Assembly: GCA_008828725.1 (NCBI GenBank)
Contig: MEHQ01001659.1
Coordinates: forward strand, 47,123-111,122
DNA: 64,000 nt
Direction: 5' to 3'
Origin: Saccharina japonica
Taxonomy: Eukaryota; Sar; Phaeophyceae; Laminariales; Laminariaceae
Positions 45,406 through 57,010 of the stretch are shown one piece after another (within the stretch, counting starts at the first letter, position 1; each line of letters opens with the position of its first letter). The notes under the pieces were generated by a model, which saw nothing but the letters and a program-made list of their open reading frames with translations, was not told where the DNA came from and searched no databases. A program made the translations under genes and the position numbers.

Positions 45406-46500
45406 ACACCACTCGCCAGCGTACGGAGGGTGATGTGGGGAATGCTGTATGCCGATGACGCATGTGTTGTATCGAGGTTTGCCGACGGACTGGCGAGGAT
45501 GATGACCATTATCGTGCAGGTGTTTGGGGAGTTCGGGCTGACGGTGTCGGAGAAGAAGACGGAGACTCTCCTGATGCGCGTAAAGGAGAAGCAGCCAACA
45601 CCGCCCCCGCCGCCGCTGATCATCGAAGCAGCGGGGCAGAAATACACCCAAACCCTCGAGTTCCGGTACCTGGGTGGCCTCGTCAACGAACATGGCGACC
45701 TCACCCGGGAGATCAACTTCAGGAGCAGAGCAGCGTCGGCGTGCGTCAGGAGGTATGGCCCGGAGCTCTTCGATAGGCCGGGAGCACCGTTTCGACTCAA
45801 GGCCCGCCTGCTTCAAGCGGAGGCGATGGAGGCACTGCTGTACGGCTGCATGACATGGGCCCCACGTCGCGACCACTACCGACTGCTGCGGACGATACAC
45901 CACCGGCTGCTGCTGCGAGTTATTGGGTACCAGCGCAAGCAAGGCACCTACCGGCAGCTGTCCTACGCCCAGGCCCTGAAGAGGGTCGGGTGCCAGAGCG
46001 TGGAAGCCACTGTCCGGCAGCGGCGCCTGCTGTTCGCGGGGGCCGTGGCAAGGCAGCCAGACGGGCGACTCCCGAAACGACTGATGTTCGGGGAGCTGGT
46101 GGGGGGGAAGGACCCGGGCGCGGGGTGCCCGGAGCGGAACTGGCAGACGTGCCTGAAGGACGACTTCAAAGCGTTCGGAGCTACGCACGGCTCTACGGAC
46201 GACCAGAGACGTGTCTTCGGAGTCCCGAATTCAGTTTGGGCGGAAGCAGCGAAGGTGAAGGGAGGAAGGCAGTGGTACAAGGGAGTGCTGCAGGGAGCTG
46301 CGAGGTTTATGACCTCCTGGCACAAGGACGGAGAGGAGGCTAGCCCAAAACGAGCGACCAAGCGAGACAAAGAGTGCAGCGATAATAAACAGACGCCAAG
46401 AACCAACGGGACGGGAGGGGTGCGGAAGAAGGGCGAATCGGCGAGGGAAGAAAACAAGCGAGAAATGGCGGACCGAGTGGCGCGATATGTGCCGGATTGA
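45406..46500 (+). pseudogene. LINE reverse transcriptase C-terminal part
   Basis: Contains the catalytic [11 protein letters not shown] box (about 45,445), then SEKKTETLLM, FRYLGGLVNEHGDL, LLYGCMTWAPRRDHYRLL and RRLLFAGAVARQPDGRLP. These are the thumb and C-terminal blocks of RTE-like elements. The tail is highly charged and ends at TGA 46498-46500. The frame is intact over about 357 codons. Confidence 0.88.
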
Positions 46501-46842
46501 CTCTCCTGGACTGTTTGTTTGTTTGTTTGTTTTTCCCCTCCCCCCACCGCCGCACCATTGCACCACCCCCTCGGGATGACGTGTCTGTGCTGTCTCTGTG
46601 GTCTTGTTTGTGTGAGAGGTTGCTTGTACTTTTGACTTTTCTCTTTGTCTTTGCCTTTATATTTTTCCCTTCGTTGTTTTTGACCTTTTGCAGTTACACT
46701 GCTCGCAGGCCGGGGGTACATCAGTCGCACGGGACCATAGTTCCCTTCCCCCGTACCATGTCTGCGTTTTATAATCGGGGTGGAGGACTCGAGTTTGTTT
46801 GCCTGACCGGCGTGAACCCGGCACGGAACACCCCGGCATTAT

Positions 46843-47515
46843 AGGGGCACCAAGATAGAATCAGGGGGCGTATACCCCCGATTGGTGATGTTGACTTTTC
46901 CAGTTTTATTTCTTACTTTCACATAGCCTGTAGAGGGGAGCGGAGGGCTCCAGACTATCTGTTTTTGACTGGCTTTAATCGCTTTGCGGACCTTTCGGGT
47001 TCCACTTTTATTTCAGTATACCATTTTTTGGGTAACTTAGCCTGTGACCACGGGAATCGACCGTGTCAAGTGTTGGATTAGTACAGACAGATGGAGGTAC
47101 TGGATAGAGAGACCGGCACGGTTTTTAATGTGAAGACAACAACAACAACAACAACAACAAACTCTTACGTATGTATTGGTACGTATTATTTGTACACATA
47201 TAGTGAGTATGCAACATAAAAATATGCTTTTATTAATGGTAAATCGGTATATTTGTATATTGCACATAACCACCTAGAAAAAGGATGTGTGCAAGAGAGA
47301 GGTTAAGAGCGAGATATGGCATGGGCTTGCAAAAGAGAGGCTGAGGGTTATGGAAGAGGGTGTAATGCGTCAGCGACCGACGAGAGCGAGAGGGATGGGT
47401 TTTCGAGTTTTGGCGAGTACAGCAGCAGTAGTCGTATGTAGCCGTATCCACTTGTTCTAAGATTATACAGGAGGGCCTACACCACAGCAGTGCTGCTGTT
47501 ACAATACGAGTAACG
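46843..47515. other. Unassigned DNA after the LINE
   Basis: No supported gene. CAGGGGGCGTATACCCCCG at about 46,863 is an imperfect palindrome similar to the one at 37,454. An (AAC)n tract lies at 47137-47162. Confidence 0.4.
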
Positions 47516-47586
47516 TTATGCTGCAGATCGACAGCAGAATTTTCAAAGCAAACACAAAGCAAATACATCAAAATCATACCAGGTAG

Positions 47587-47697
47587 ATCGCACCGCACCG
47601 CACCCAAACATTAATGTCATCAGTGCACGAAAGCGTAACCGAGCCCTGGCCAGATTGAGGTAGGAACCACTTCGAATGTTGAGGCCACCACCGATGA
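47587..47697 (+). repeat. Satellite unit cut off from the main array
   Basis: CAGTGCACGAAAGCGTAACC with GAGCCCTGGCCAGATTGAGG matches the 270-bp satellite unit. It is separated from the main array by the R5 right copy, which therefore inserted into the array. Confidence 0.75.
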
Positions 47698-47728
47698 TGA
47701 GGCATAGACATACTTGCGTTTGTCTTTC

Positions 47729-48476
47729 TCAGGGTTTTCCTTTCCCTGGCCTCTCAGAGCTCCCACTTCGACACCGCCTCCTGTCATTACTTGCTCAGCG
47801 TTGCTTTATATTTTTAATCGCTATATACTTTAGTTGGCGCGAGGCGTCTTCCTCTTTCAGTTTTGGGTTCGTGCGTGTGCCCAGGGAGCACGGCAGCACG
47901 GGCGAGCCCGGCGCCATTGCGGGTATAGGAGGGCGCTGGCCAGTAGAGGGGGGGTCCGAAGGAGCGCGGTCGTCTTTTTCGTGGCTAGGCGTGGCCTGTC
48001 CACCGAGACACGACGGAAGCATGACGGGCCTTTGACTGCGTTGCTGCTTGCTGTATCAATCTAGCATGTCATAATTATAAGGACTGTGCTGTGCAGTGCT
48101 TTCTCTTTCATACATACAAGGTATGAAGTACTATATACCACCGTTCGTTGTTGTTGTACTGCCCCTCATACTCACGAAGAAGGCACAAATCACACCCACT
48201 ACAGCAGGCAGCGCAGCGCCGTATTGTGAGCCGTGTTGCTGTGCTTTCTCTTTCGAACATACAGCTTCTTTGTTGTCCTAGGGCATGGAGCTAATGCGCA
48301 TCCCGAGCATGTTTTGCATGCATGTCAAATCCGCCGTTGTTTCGCTGTACACCATGAACCTCTTCGCATTTTCAAGTCGGTGCTTTTGCTTGCACTACAT
48401 CATGGGCCTCTTCTGCCCCTTTCCTTGGGCGAGCGTAGCGGGCGGCGTCAGCCGCCCGCGGAGCAGAGTCTTTGTA
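47729..48476 (+). repeat. Hairpin-ended repeat R5, right copy
   Basis: Inverted relative to 39108-40378. It has the same end hairpin GCGGGCGGC/GCCGCCCGC at 48438-48459. A minus frame (47795-48022) shares TGQRPPIPAMAPGSP and TRTNPKLK with the left copy. It is surrounded on both sides by satellite sequence. Confidence 0.8.
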
Positions 48477-48484
48477 AGGACTAC

Positions 48485-50440
48485 TACTATTATTGGGGTA
48501 GGCGTGGGCTAAATTTTGTGGTCGGCGTACAAAGTTTATCAGATATACAGAGTCAGAAATTCGAGTACTCTTACTCCACAACAAACCCAAAACATTCATC
48601 AGCATAGATCGTACCGCACCACACCCAAAAATATATTTCATCAGTGCGCTAAAGCGTAACCGAGCTCTCGCTGGATTGAGGTAGATCGTACCCCACCTAA
48701 AACATGATGTCATCAGTGCGCGAAAGCGTAACCGACCCCTTACTGGATTGAGCTAGGTACCACTATGCATGTCGAGCCCATCGCGTATGATGGGCCGCGT
48801 GATAAATATAAGAATATACCGACCCCCTGGCTACGAAAACAAGTAGCTCAGTGTAGGTGTGGACTGATTTTTGTGGTGGACTATATTGTAAATCAGACAG
48901 ACACAGGCAGCAATCCCAGTACTGTGAACCCAAATTAGAAAGAAAAAAAGGCAAATCATAGATCATACCGCAGCACAAAGTAGATGGCATTAGTGCGTGA
49001 AAGCGTTACAGAGCCCTCGTTGGATTAAGGTAGGTACCACTTCGAATGTTGAGCCCTCCGCCGATGGTGGACCGCGTGGTAAACATATATATATTTATCG
49101 AGCCCCTGGTCATGATAAAAAGGAGCTCAGGATAGGCGTGGGTAGGCGTGGGGGCTAAATTTCGCGGTCGGGGCACATGGCACAATACGGGTACTCTAAA
49201 GGCACAATGAAAACCAAATCTATCAACATTTGAGATAATACCGCACCAAACAATACGATGTCATCAGTGCGCGAAAGCGTAACCGAGCCCTCGCTGGACT
49301 GAGGTAGGGGCCACCTCGCATGTTGAGCCCATCACTGATGATAGGCCGCGTGGTAAAAGTGATAATTTATCGAGACTCTGGTTATGATAACACGTAACTC
49401 AGGGAAGTCGTGGGGAAACTGTTGTAGTCGGTGTACATTTAAAATCAGACAGAAACACAGCAATACGAGTACCCTACAGCCAATATTATACGGCATATCA
49501 ATCCGCATTAGAGGGTGTACCGCACCACCAAAAAGATGCCATCAGTGATCGAAAGGGTAACCGACTCCTCCCTGGATTAAGGTAAGAAGCATTTCGAACG
49601 CTGAGCTCTCCACTGACGAAGGGCCGCGTGGTACACATGATAATTAACCGAGCCCCTGGTTACGATAACAAGTAGCTCAGGGCATGTGGGGGCTGAAGAT
49701 TATGGTCGTGGTACATGGCACAATACGGGTACTCTAAAGCCACAGTAAAACCAAATATATCGACATCATAGATAATACCGAGTCACAACGTAGATGTCAC
49801 CATTAAAGCCTAACCGAGCAGTCGCTTGATTGAGGTAGGAACCACTTCAAACGTTGAGCTCTCGAACGATAAAGGGCCGCGTGGTGAACATAAACATTTA
49901 CCGAGCCTCTGGTTATGATAACATGTAGCTCAGGGTGGGCGTGGGTTGAAGTTTGTGGTCGGGGTACATGGCATAATGCGGGTACTTTAAAGCCACAATA
50001 AACCTAAATCTACCAACATCGTAGATAATACCGCACCACAGATTACATGCAGCAGTTCGCGAAAGCGTAACCGAGCCCTCGCTGGATTGAGGTAGGGACC
50101 ACTTCGCACGTTGAGCCCACCGCCGATGATAGGCCACGTGATAATAAAAACAATTTACCGAGCCCCTGGTTATGATAACAAGAAGGTTAGGGTAGGCGTG
50201 GGCTGAAGTTTGTCGTCGGTGTACATTTTAATTCAGAAACAAATATAGCAATGCAAGTACTCTACCGCCAAGATTATACCGCCTATGAACCAACATTGTA
50301 GATCGTACCGCATATACCACCAGTGCGTGAAGCGCAACGTAGTCCTTGCTACACTGAGGTAGGCGCAATCCTTTTACCAAGCCCGTTGCTACGACAACGA
50401 ATAGGTTGTGGCCTATATTTTGCGGTTCGGGTACACGACA
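48485..50440 (+). repeat. Satellite array, ~270-bp imperfect unit
   Basis: The anchor CAGTGCGCGAAAGCGTAACC occurs (with changes) near 48642, 48714, 48990, 49265, 49542, 49800, 50052 and 50321, giving a period of about 252-277 bp apart from one 72-bp partial unit. Other unit landmarks are GGATTGAGGTAGG, GGCCGCGTGGTA, GAGCCCCTGGTTATGATAAC and GGGTAGGCGTGGGCT. Units are clearly diverged, so the array is old. Confidence 0.88.
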
Positions 50441-52279
50441 ATTTAATAAAAGGACAACGCTAAAAAACATCACGAGCGATACACAACAAACAACCCAACA
50501 GCCAAACAATCGAAAAAAAAGCGAGAGGTTATGTGGCGGAGCAACAAAGACTGAAAAGGAGAGAAAGGCGTTGGCAGAGGTATTAGAGAGATAATTGACC
50601 ACGGCGCTACGAGGTGCGACCACAAAATAACCCGAACTGATGCCTGCTCCACATATTGCATCCGACATATATACCCGGTACATGGCACCGACCACATAGA
50701 TAGAGCGGGCATAATATTTGTGTCAACCCACGCCTCGCCACCATCGTACTCCCGTAAACCATACCTCGTGTCACGGGGTGATATTTACAGAAGATCAATA
50801 CGGAATAAATACGGTTATATTTGTCTCACCGTTGTAGTTTCGTTTATTTTATTTTTCTCCCGAGAAAATTGCTGAGGACACCAGGCATGTTCCATCACGG
50901 GCCATTCAGATGGGCTCAGAGCCCATCTATCCACTTAGGTGTTGAGTGTAGGAGAGACGAGTGCACCTGTTTGCTCTATTGAACAAATTCAAAGTTGGCC
51001 CCACAACCAAATAGACCCCATGTTCGTGTGTGATCATGGAGTCACGTTCGGGTGTCATCATGGCACATGTGCTCTATGCTCAATTACGAGTTGAGTGCAT
51101 GTTTGTTCCAGTGTTAGACGTATCACGCCTCACAAACAAATTGGCTGACGGGTAAGATTATATGACATGTAAGTACCAGTTAGGCATGCACGTATGTACG
51201 CACTTACGTAAAGCTGATTGTTTCAGATAAATATGCATACATGCAAAATATGACATAACATGTATGACCATATGTATCTTTGTGTGGTTTTGGATGCGGC
51301 CACCTCCCATTTGTGGTTTGTTCGGTTTTATAATCTGCCTTATGTGAACATTGGTATTTACCTACGAATACATATTCTGTAAATCGGGACAAAAGTGATG
51401 ACTTCACCGCATGCCTGTCCGCGCTGGGGGCCGTCTCGCAACGAGGGGAGACAGGAGGCCACGAAATACCGGGCACATCGGTGTTTAACCTATTGTCCGC
51501 AACCATAGGTTCCGGCTCTTAGACCCAATATTATATCGCTCGAGCAACACCGTTCTAGGAATGTTTATTGATACCTACTTGTTTCACCAATATGTTGAAG
51601 AATAGGCGTAATAGGCTATCGGCCGAGCAGTAGGTCAGTAAAAATGCCTGTGGATACCCACTGTCGGCTAAAATAGGATTCATAATGTGTCAATCGATAC
51701 CCACTACACAAAATAATAGGCTTCCTATTGGAATATCATACTATCGATTTCATGTTGACCTCATACATGTACCCGGTGCCTTGAACAAACGAATATATTG
51801 TAGGAAGTAACGCAGTGCGGGCAAGGAGTTCACGTTCTGCGCGCACGACTGAAGCACCTTCCGCTGAACAAATCATTTCGCCGGGAAATAATAAGCGTTG
51901 GCGACGAAAAATATTTGATGGTTATGTACCCGTACAATCAAGGGACAGGTACTCCTTAGACTGGTCTCAGCAGCTGCTTTTATGAAGTGCATCAAAAACT
52001 AGTACTTAAGAAATGTGTTCACAACGGGCGGAGAGCTTCAAGTACAGGTTGCAAACACTGGGGGGTAGTTTCGAATCGTAGTGCGTTTCAAAACTTATAC
52101 ATAGCTACTAGGTATTATACCCGTAGTTGCCAAGAAAACGTGTTAGCTACTTGTGGCTTGCGCATAAGCTACTGTTGTTGCACAAGAGCAGGGACGAGTT
52201 CACACTTGATACATTTCACACGTACACGCTGAATCCTTGCCTTTATGAATTTCACCGCCCCTGGCTCAGGAAGATTTAC
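50441..52279. other. Unassigned DNA at the start of the putative long intron
   Basis: No supported gene on either strand. The minus frame at 51204-51506 has no resemblance to the missing middle of the glycosyltransferase-like protein. The minus open frame continues past the exon 1 donor to a stop at 52169, which is read as intron. Confidence 0.4.
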
Positions 52280-52831
52280 CGATGGGATGTCGAACTGGAA
52301 GTACGCCAGCCAATTTATCACCGAACAACGACGCAGTGCTTGCAGTTCTTCGATGGGCTTGGACATATCCATTTCGAGATTGGTCGCAGTCCGATGGCAG
52401 TACATGACAGTTCCATTCCCTCCAACCACAGGTGTTTTACCCCAGTCTGGCGTCACCCAATCGCAGCCCATATCCTTAGCAAATATCCACGTCGCTATGT
52501 GCCGGATTGTCGAGCTGCCTGCGCCATCAGAAGTGGGATCCGCTGCGACCAGGCACGGCGATCCCACTTGCCTCAACTCCGAGGCTGTCCGCCTCCATGT
52601 ATCTGCATGAGGTAATCGACCTTGAAGACCAGGCGGAACCGTCTGTGCAAACCGCTGCCAGACGTCAATGCAGTCATCGATCGTCCATGCCGAGCCTGGA
52701 TACTGGCCCCTCCTAAAGTCCACGCACGCCTCCTCAGCATTTAGAGTATTTCCTTGACCAGAGGCAAGTGATTGTATAAAAAGTAGGGCAAGGGGCACTG
52801 CCACCAGAGATGAAGCTCGAAAGTACCCCAT
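52280..52831 (-). CDS. Glycosyltransferase-like gene, exon 1 with signal peptide
   Basis: 184 codons from ATG 52831. The frame is open further upstream (to 52936), but this Met starts a classical signal peptide: MGYFRASSLVAVPLALLFIQ followed by SLASG. The mature part has paired Cys, AADPTSDGAGSSTIRHIATW, FAKDMGCDWVTPDWG and RRCSVINWLAYFQFD. A GAGxxxIRH glycine-rich turn followed by GCDWV resembles the N-terminal nucleotide-sugar loop of fucosyltransferase-like GT-B proteins. The donor is CCATCG|GTAAAT, phase 0. Exons 2-4 at 30.2-28.2 kb supply exactly the missing C-terminal half in matching phase. The product would act in the secretory pathway, for example in cell-wall polysaccharide or glycoprotein synthesis. 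Confidence 0.72.
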
Positions 52832-53967
52832 AAGTGCCGCTGATATACTGTGCCAGTGACGAGGCCTGGGGAGAACAAACATATGGGAGGAGAGGGCGAG
52901 CATTGGCATAAGGTCCGAATAAAAATACCAGTACAACCTAGATGAGCCTATGCCAGCACAAAAATGACAGTCGACCGACAGGGGCTATTTCTGTAGTTAC
53001 CTGGAACTACGGTACTGCTTGTATTTTATCTAATACTACCCGTACCACCCTCGTTCTTGTTCTATGTTAGACAAAAAAGCCCAAACTGGTATAGCGAGCC
53101 AAGTGACAGTCCAGCAGGAGTCTGCATTGGAAGCGCCAAAACATCTGTACGCCGCCGCTTCCAGTGGGCACGTCGCCACTCGCCACGTCGCGACCTGTGC
53201 ACGATACGGAATATCCATTAATTTATACTTGCTACCAGTATTACAAGCCGGGGTTTTGATCCAACTGACTGACTGTTATTTCTACTGACGAAAGGTCGGT
53301 GCTTCGGTCACCAGTAGAAACGAAAACGCACGCTGTCTTGAGCTTCATGAGGTCGCTGAACACGCGAAAGCGAGAGTTGCCAAAATTCGATGAAATCATC
53401 GATCACTTGGCCCGTTTCAATAGTCAATGCTTTGGGATAAAAACGAAGCAATGTGCCTACTTTGGGGGAGAAGGGGGATACTTTGTAACTGCCGCTTCTC
53501 CAAACACCCATTGACCGCGAAAGCTCAAACAAGTTGACCTTGCGACCATACAGGAGAAGCGACGAATAACAAAAAAGACGAACATAAACAACGACAACAT
53601 CAACAACAACAAATATCACGTTGGTTTTTACTGTTTTCTGGTAGCGTAGCTATGATGTTTTGATTCTGGCGTACTAAAGACAGACCGATACGGCCATTAG
53701 ACGACGGTATACCCCAACCCCATCAAGTCGAGATCCGCATCAGCGAACAACATACCTCGCTTACGCCCAACGAGCAACCACGTATAAAACAAAAAAAGCA
53801 AGAGATCGAGCAAGTTCAGAGGTCATTTTGGTATGTTCGTTGTATGCACGTTTTGTTTTGTCCAGTACAATACACCGTACAAGCTCATCAAATCGTACGC
53901 CAAGGTCATAACGAGGGCAGAATGCGAGAGCTTTAACCACATCATCTCATAAACGCGTTTTATCCCC
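52832..53967. other. 5' flank of the glycosyltransferase-like gene
   Basis: No supported gene; the promoter of the minus-strand gene should lie here. No TATA-like element is convincing. CAACAACATCAACAACAACA near 53,590 is a small CAA-rich tract. Confidence 0.35.
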
Positions 53968-54942
53968 CGCGATATTTGATTACAGCTCGACTTGAGTGCT
54001 GGTTTCCAGTTGGAACCGTTGCCACTGTTGTATCAATTGTTTTCACATCTTGTCACGGGGGCGTGGCAGTAGCATTCGTCCTCGTTGTAGCACTCTTGCT
54101 CCAGGAGATATATACTGTCAAAGTGAACAAGGGTGGGATAGCACATTGTGCTGTAAAGGCGAGATCCAGTGTTGGACAGAACTCGTCGTTTCTGCTACTG
54201 CTCTATTTTGTTTGCCCTTCGAATTTATCCACGTATTTCATATATATCTCGACGTGGGCCGCACCTCTATCACCCAGCAACTTGTTTATCATCTGCTTGC
54301 TTTCTTGATGCGTTCATCGCCTACTCGTATGGTTTATGCACTTTATGAAGTTGTCAGTATATTTATTCAATGAATCCTTCTCTTTTTTCTTTAAGATTTA
54401 AACTTCAGTTTATGTGTTAGAGGCCTTACCCGCTAAGGAGTTGTGGCCAACCGGCACCCGCGATATTTGAATACAGCTCGACTTCAGTGCTGGTTTACAG
54501 TTGGAACCGTTGCCGCTGTTGTATCAATTGTTTTCACATCTTGTCACGGGGGCGTAGCAGTGACATTCGTCCTCGTAGTAGCACTCTTGCTCCACCAGAT
54601 ATATACTGGCAAAGTGAACGAGGGCGGGATATCACATTGTGCTACCAAAGGCGAGATCCAGTGTTGGACATAACTCGTTGTTTCTGCTACAGCTTTTATT
54701 TTGTTTTGCCCTTTGAATTTCTCCACGTATTTCATATATCTCCCGACATTGTCCGCGCCTCTATCACCCAGCAACTTGTTTATCATCTGCTTGCCTTCTT
54801 GATCCGTGTATCGCCTAAGGTTTATGCACTATATCAAGTTGTCAGTTTATTTATTCAATGTGTCCTTTTTTTCTGTAGGATTTCAACTTCGGGTTATATG
54901 TTAGAGGCCTTACCCCCTGAGGAGTTGTGACCAAACGGCACC
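53968..54942 (+). repeat. Tandem duplication, ~490-bp unit, two copies
   Basis: Units 53968-54458 and 54459-54942 both start CGCGATATTTGA(T/A)TACAGCTCGACTT and end GAGGAGTTGTGxCCAAxCGGCACC; a stub CGCGATAT opens a third copy. In one frame both copies encode a similar hydrophobic stretch (VVSIVFTSCHGGVAV), and in another frame a Cys-rich one. Shared translation is expected from the DNA identity and does not prove coding. Confidence 0.88.
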
Positions 54943-55064
54943 CGCGATATCTGGCCACACATTATGGGAGTACTCGCAGGTATTCAGGCCCCGGCGATTT
55001 CGGTACCTGGTTAACCTATATTATACCGTGACAACCCCAGCGGCAAAGATGTCAGGAGACAGCA

Positions 55065-55460
55065 CTTTCACCCCTTGACAGACAGCGTCAAGGCAAACGC
55101 CTTGACAGACAGCCTTGACAGCAAAAAAAGGGGACACTACGGAAAAATCCCCGCTTTTTCAAAAACGCCTGACAATAATGTATAGATCCTCATGTTTTCC
55201 TGTATTGTGTTTTTTTCGGCATTTTCCTACATTTCCGAATCCGATCTACATGAAAAATTGGAATTGAACCGCAGAATATCGATGATTTGAAAATAGCGTT
55301 TTTTAAATAGCCTCGTAAAAAAATAAATATATATATGTATATACAAGGGTTTCCGCAAATATTAGGAGGCTTTTTCTGTCCGGGGGGTTGGGGACATATG
55401 TCTAGACAGCTGGATTTGCCTTGACAGACAGCCTTGACAGACAGACAGCTTGACATTGAC
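55065..55460 (+). repeat. Paired CTTGACAGACAG clusters
   Basis: Short tandem CTTGACAGACAG copies lie at about 55074-55122 and again at about 55417-55452, enclosing about 290 bases without a gene. The left cluster includes an inverted GTCAAGGC. They could be terminal repeats of a small element. Confidence 0.5.
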
Positions 55461-56326
55461 ATGTCTCCCTACATCTTTGCCCCGCGGTGAGCACTTATCG
55501 TCTCCCAAAATCATGGAGCGGGGCACTGGCAGCATTAATCAATGCCCGGTAGGTAATATTCTGGGTGCATCAGCAATGAGCTTATTGAAATATATTCGTG
55601 TCCTGCGAGTAACGCCGAGCGGGTACTGGCCACCCTCCCCCCCCCGGCCATGACTGCACCCCTGGTCCAGCAGGTGAGGGCCCACCGTGAGCCGCGCCTG
55701 AGGCCAATACAATAGTGTTTATCGCTCATTATCCGTCCTCAACAGGGGCTTGGTATTGGCTACGGGTAGTGGCGGCCATCGACACAAAAAGGAACGTGGA
55801 AGAAAGAAAACAAAAGTGCACGGAATGTGTGTCGACGATGTGACGATCTTTGTTAAAGTTTGGTTCGCGCAAGCACATAATCCCTTCATCCCATCGTCAA
55901 TGATAGAGCATCGCTTCTTCCGTTCGAGTTCAGGGTTGTAGGCTTTCTTCCCCAGCAAACAAAGCACAGCACAACCCAATACTCTCCCAACTACTCTCCG
56001 GCTTGTCCCTTGGTTCTCCCGGGACTCATTCGACGGGTTACTGAAATATTTCATCGTGTGATTCTTGGACGTACACAACACCAAAACAACTTTTCCCGTC
56101 CCATTCATTATCTTCGCACTTCCGTCCTTCTCCCTCCCCATAATAGTCGTACCTCAGATCCGGGGTCACAAAGTAGGCTCCTCTCCCTCTTTCCCCACTA
56201 CGGTACTTGCCTTGCATTTTTATCGCGAGCATATTTTAGCACTTTCTTCCCTCGTCAACTCTCGTCGAATTTGCACCCCACGCTATAATATACGCTCTCG
56301 ACAGACGGTGTCATTTGAGAATAAAA
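55461..56326. other. Unassigned DNA
   Basis: No supported gene. A minus frame at 55719-56141 has no domain. Confidence 0.3.
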
Positions 56327-56400
56327 CCTCCATGGGGAGAATCGAACCCTCGACATCCGGCCCAACAAGCTTCGTGGCTACCAGTTAGACCACCGGGGCG
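56327..56400 (-). tRNA. tRNA-like sequence with A and B boxes (pseudogene or SINE head)
   Basis: On the minus strand TGGTCTAACTGG (56392-56381) fits the polymerase III A box, and GGTTCGATTCT (56348-56338) fits the B box, 32 bases apart as in a tRNA. The acceptor arms do not pair (GCCCCGG against CATGGAG), and the anticodon stem is poor, so it is not a functional tRNA. A tRNA-derived SINE head or a degenerate tRNA is likely. Confidence 0.4.
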
Positions 56401-57010
56401 ACCTAATTGAACTAGAGCCATTGCATGCCCGAAGATCGCGTTGTAAACCCTGCGAGGGAATCCATAAGGTTGCAGTTGATCCTTCACCCAGTAAGCGGGA
56501 AGCCGGTTTTCGTTGCCTTCCAACCCGATTACCCTGCCCACTCCCCGCACAGCAAAATATCGCGCCCATCTATCTCCGGTTACTCCACACAACCCACGGC
56601 TCTGCCAGAAACGAAAAAAACATAAAATCCACCTTCTACGAAAAAGCATCCTCCAACCGGCTGCTGCCATCGGTTGTTCCTGTTATATATCGTCTCACAT
56701 CCCGGGGGGGCGACACACTTCTTTACGGGCGCCGGCTTTGACATCTGCACGGCCTCTGTTTTACGGAGGAATTCTGCAAGCGAGTCGCCCATGTAATCTC
56801 AAAGAGTTAACAGTAGACAATCATAATAGTCTAGCCATCCTATGTGAATCCATTGCTGCGCTGACAGTGAGTCACGCATATATTCTCAAGGAGTTCTTGG
56901 TAAGCAACCATAATAGTCTAGCCAACCTACGTGCATCCATTATCGCGCTGAAAGCACACACTCGCCTTTGTTTCGACCAGATATCTCTCGTTTTCAAAAG
57001 CAGTGTAGTA

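Larger units (their letters stand above)
42600..46842 (+). mobile_element. RTE-like non-LTR retrotransposon (LINE), decayed
   Basis: One apurinic-endonuclease-like domain is followed by a reverse transcriptase with YADD and a long C-terminal region typical of RTE-like LINEs. There are no LTRs. The boundaries are estimates: the 5' edge is placed before the conserved-looking GC-rich leader, and the 3' edge at CCCCGGCATTATA after a GTTTGTTTGTTTGTTT tract (46514-46531). At least three frame changes and two in-frame stops break the coding region, so this copy is dead. Confidence 0.88.

Noticed and set aside
48485-50440. TAGCTCAGGG motif in satellite units as a tRNA A box
   Set aside because: No B box at the right distance and no cloverleaf.
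52169-52279. Continuation of exon 1 past the GTAAAT donor
   Set aside because: The translation becomes unlike the rest (basic, Cys/Lys), and the donor with phase-matched exon 2 explains the family better. A chance Val-x-Leu match arises from the GT of the intron.
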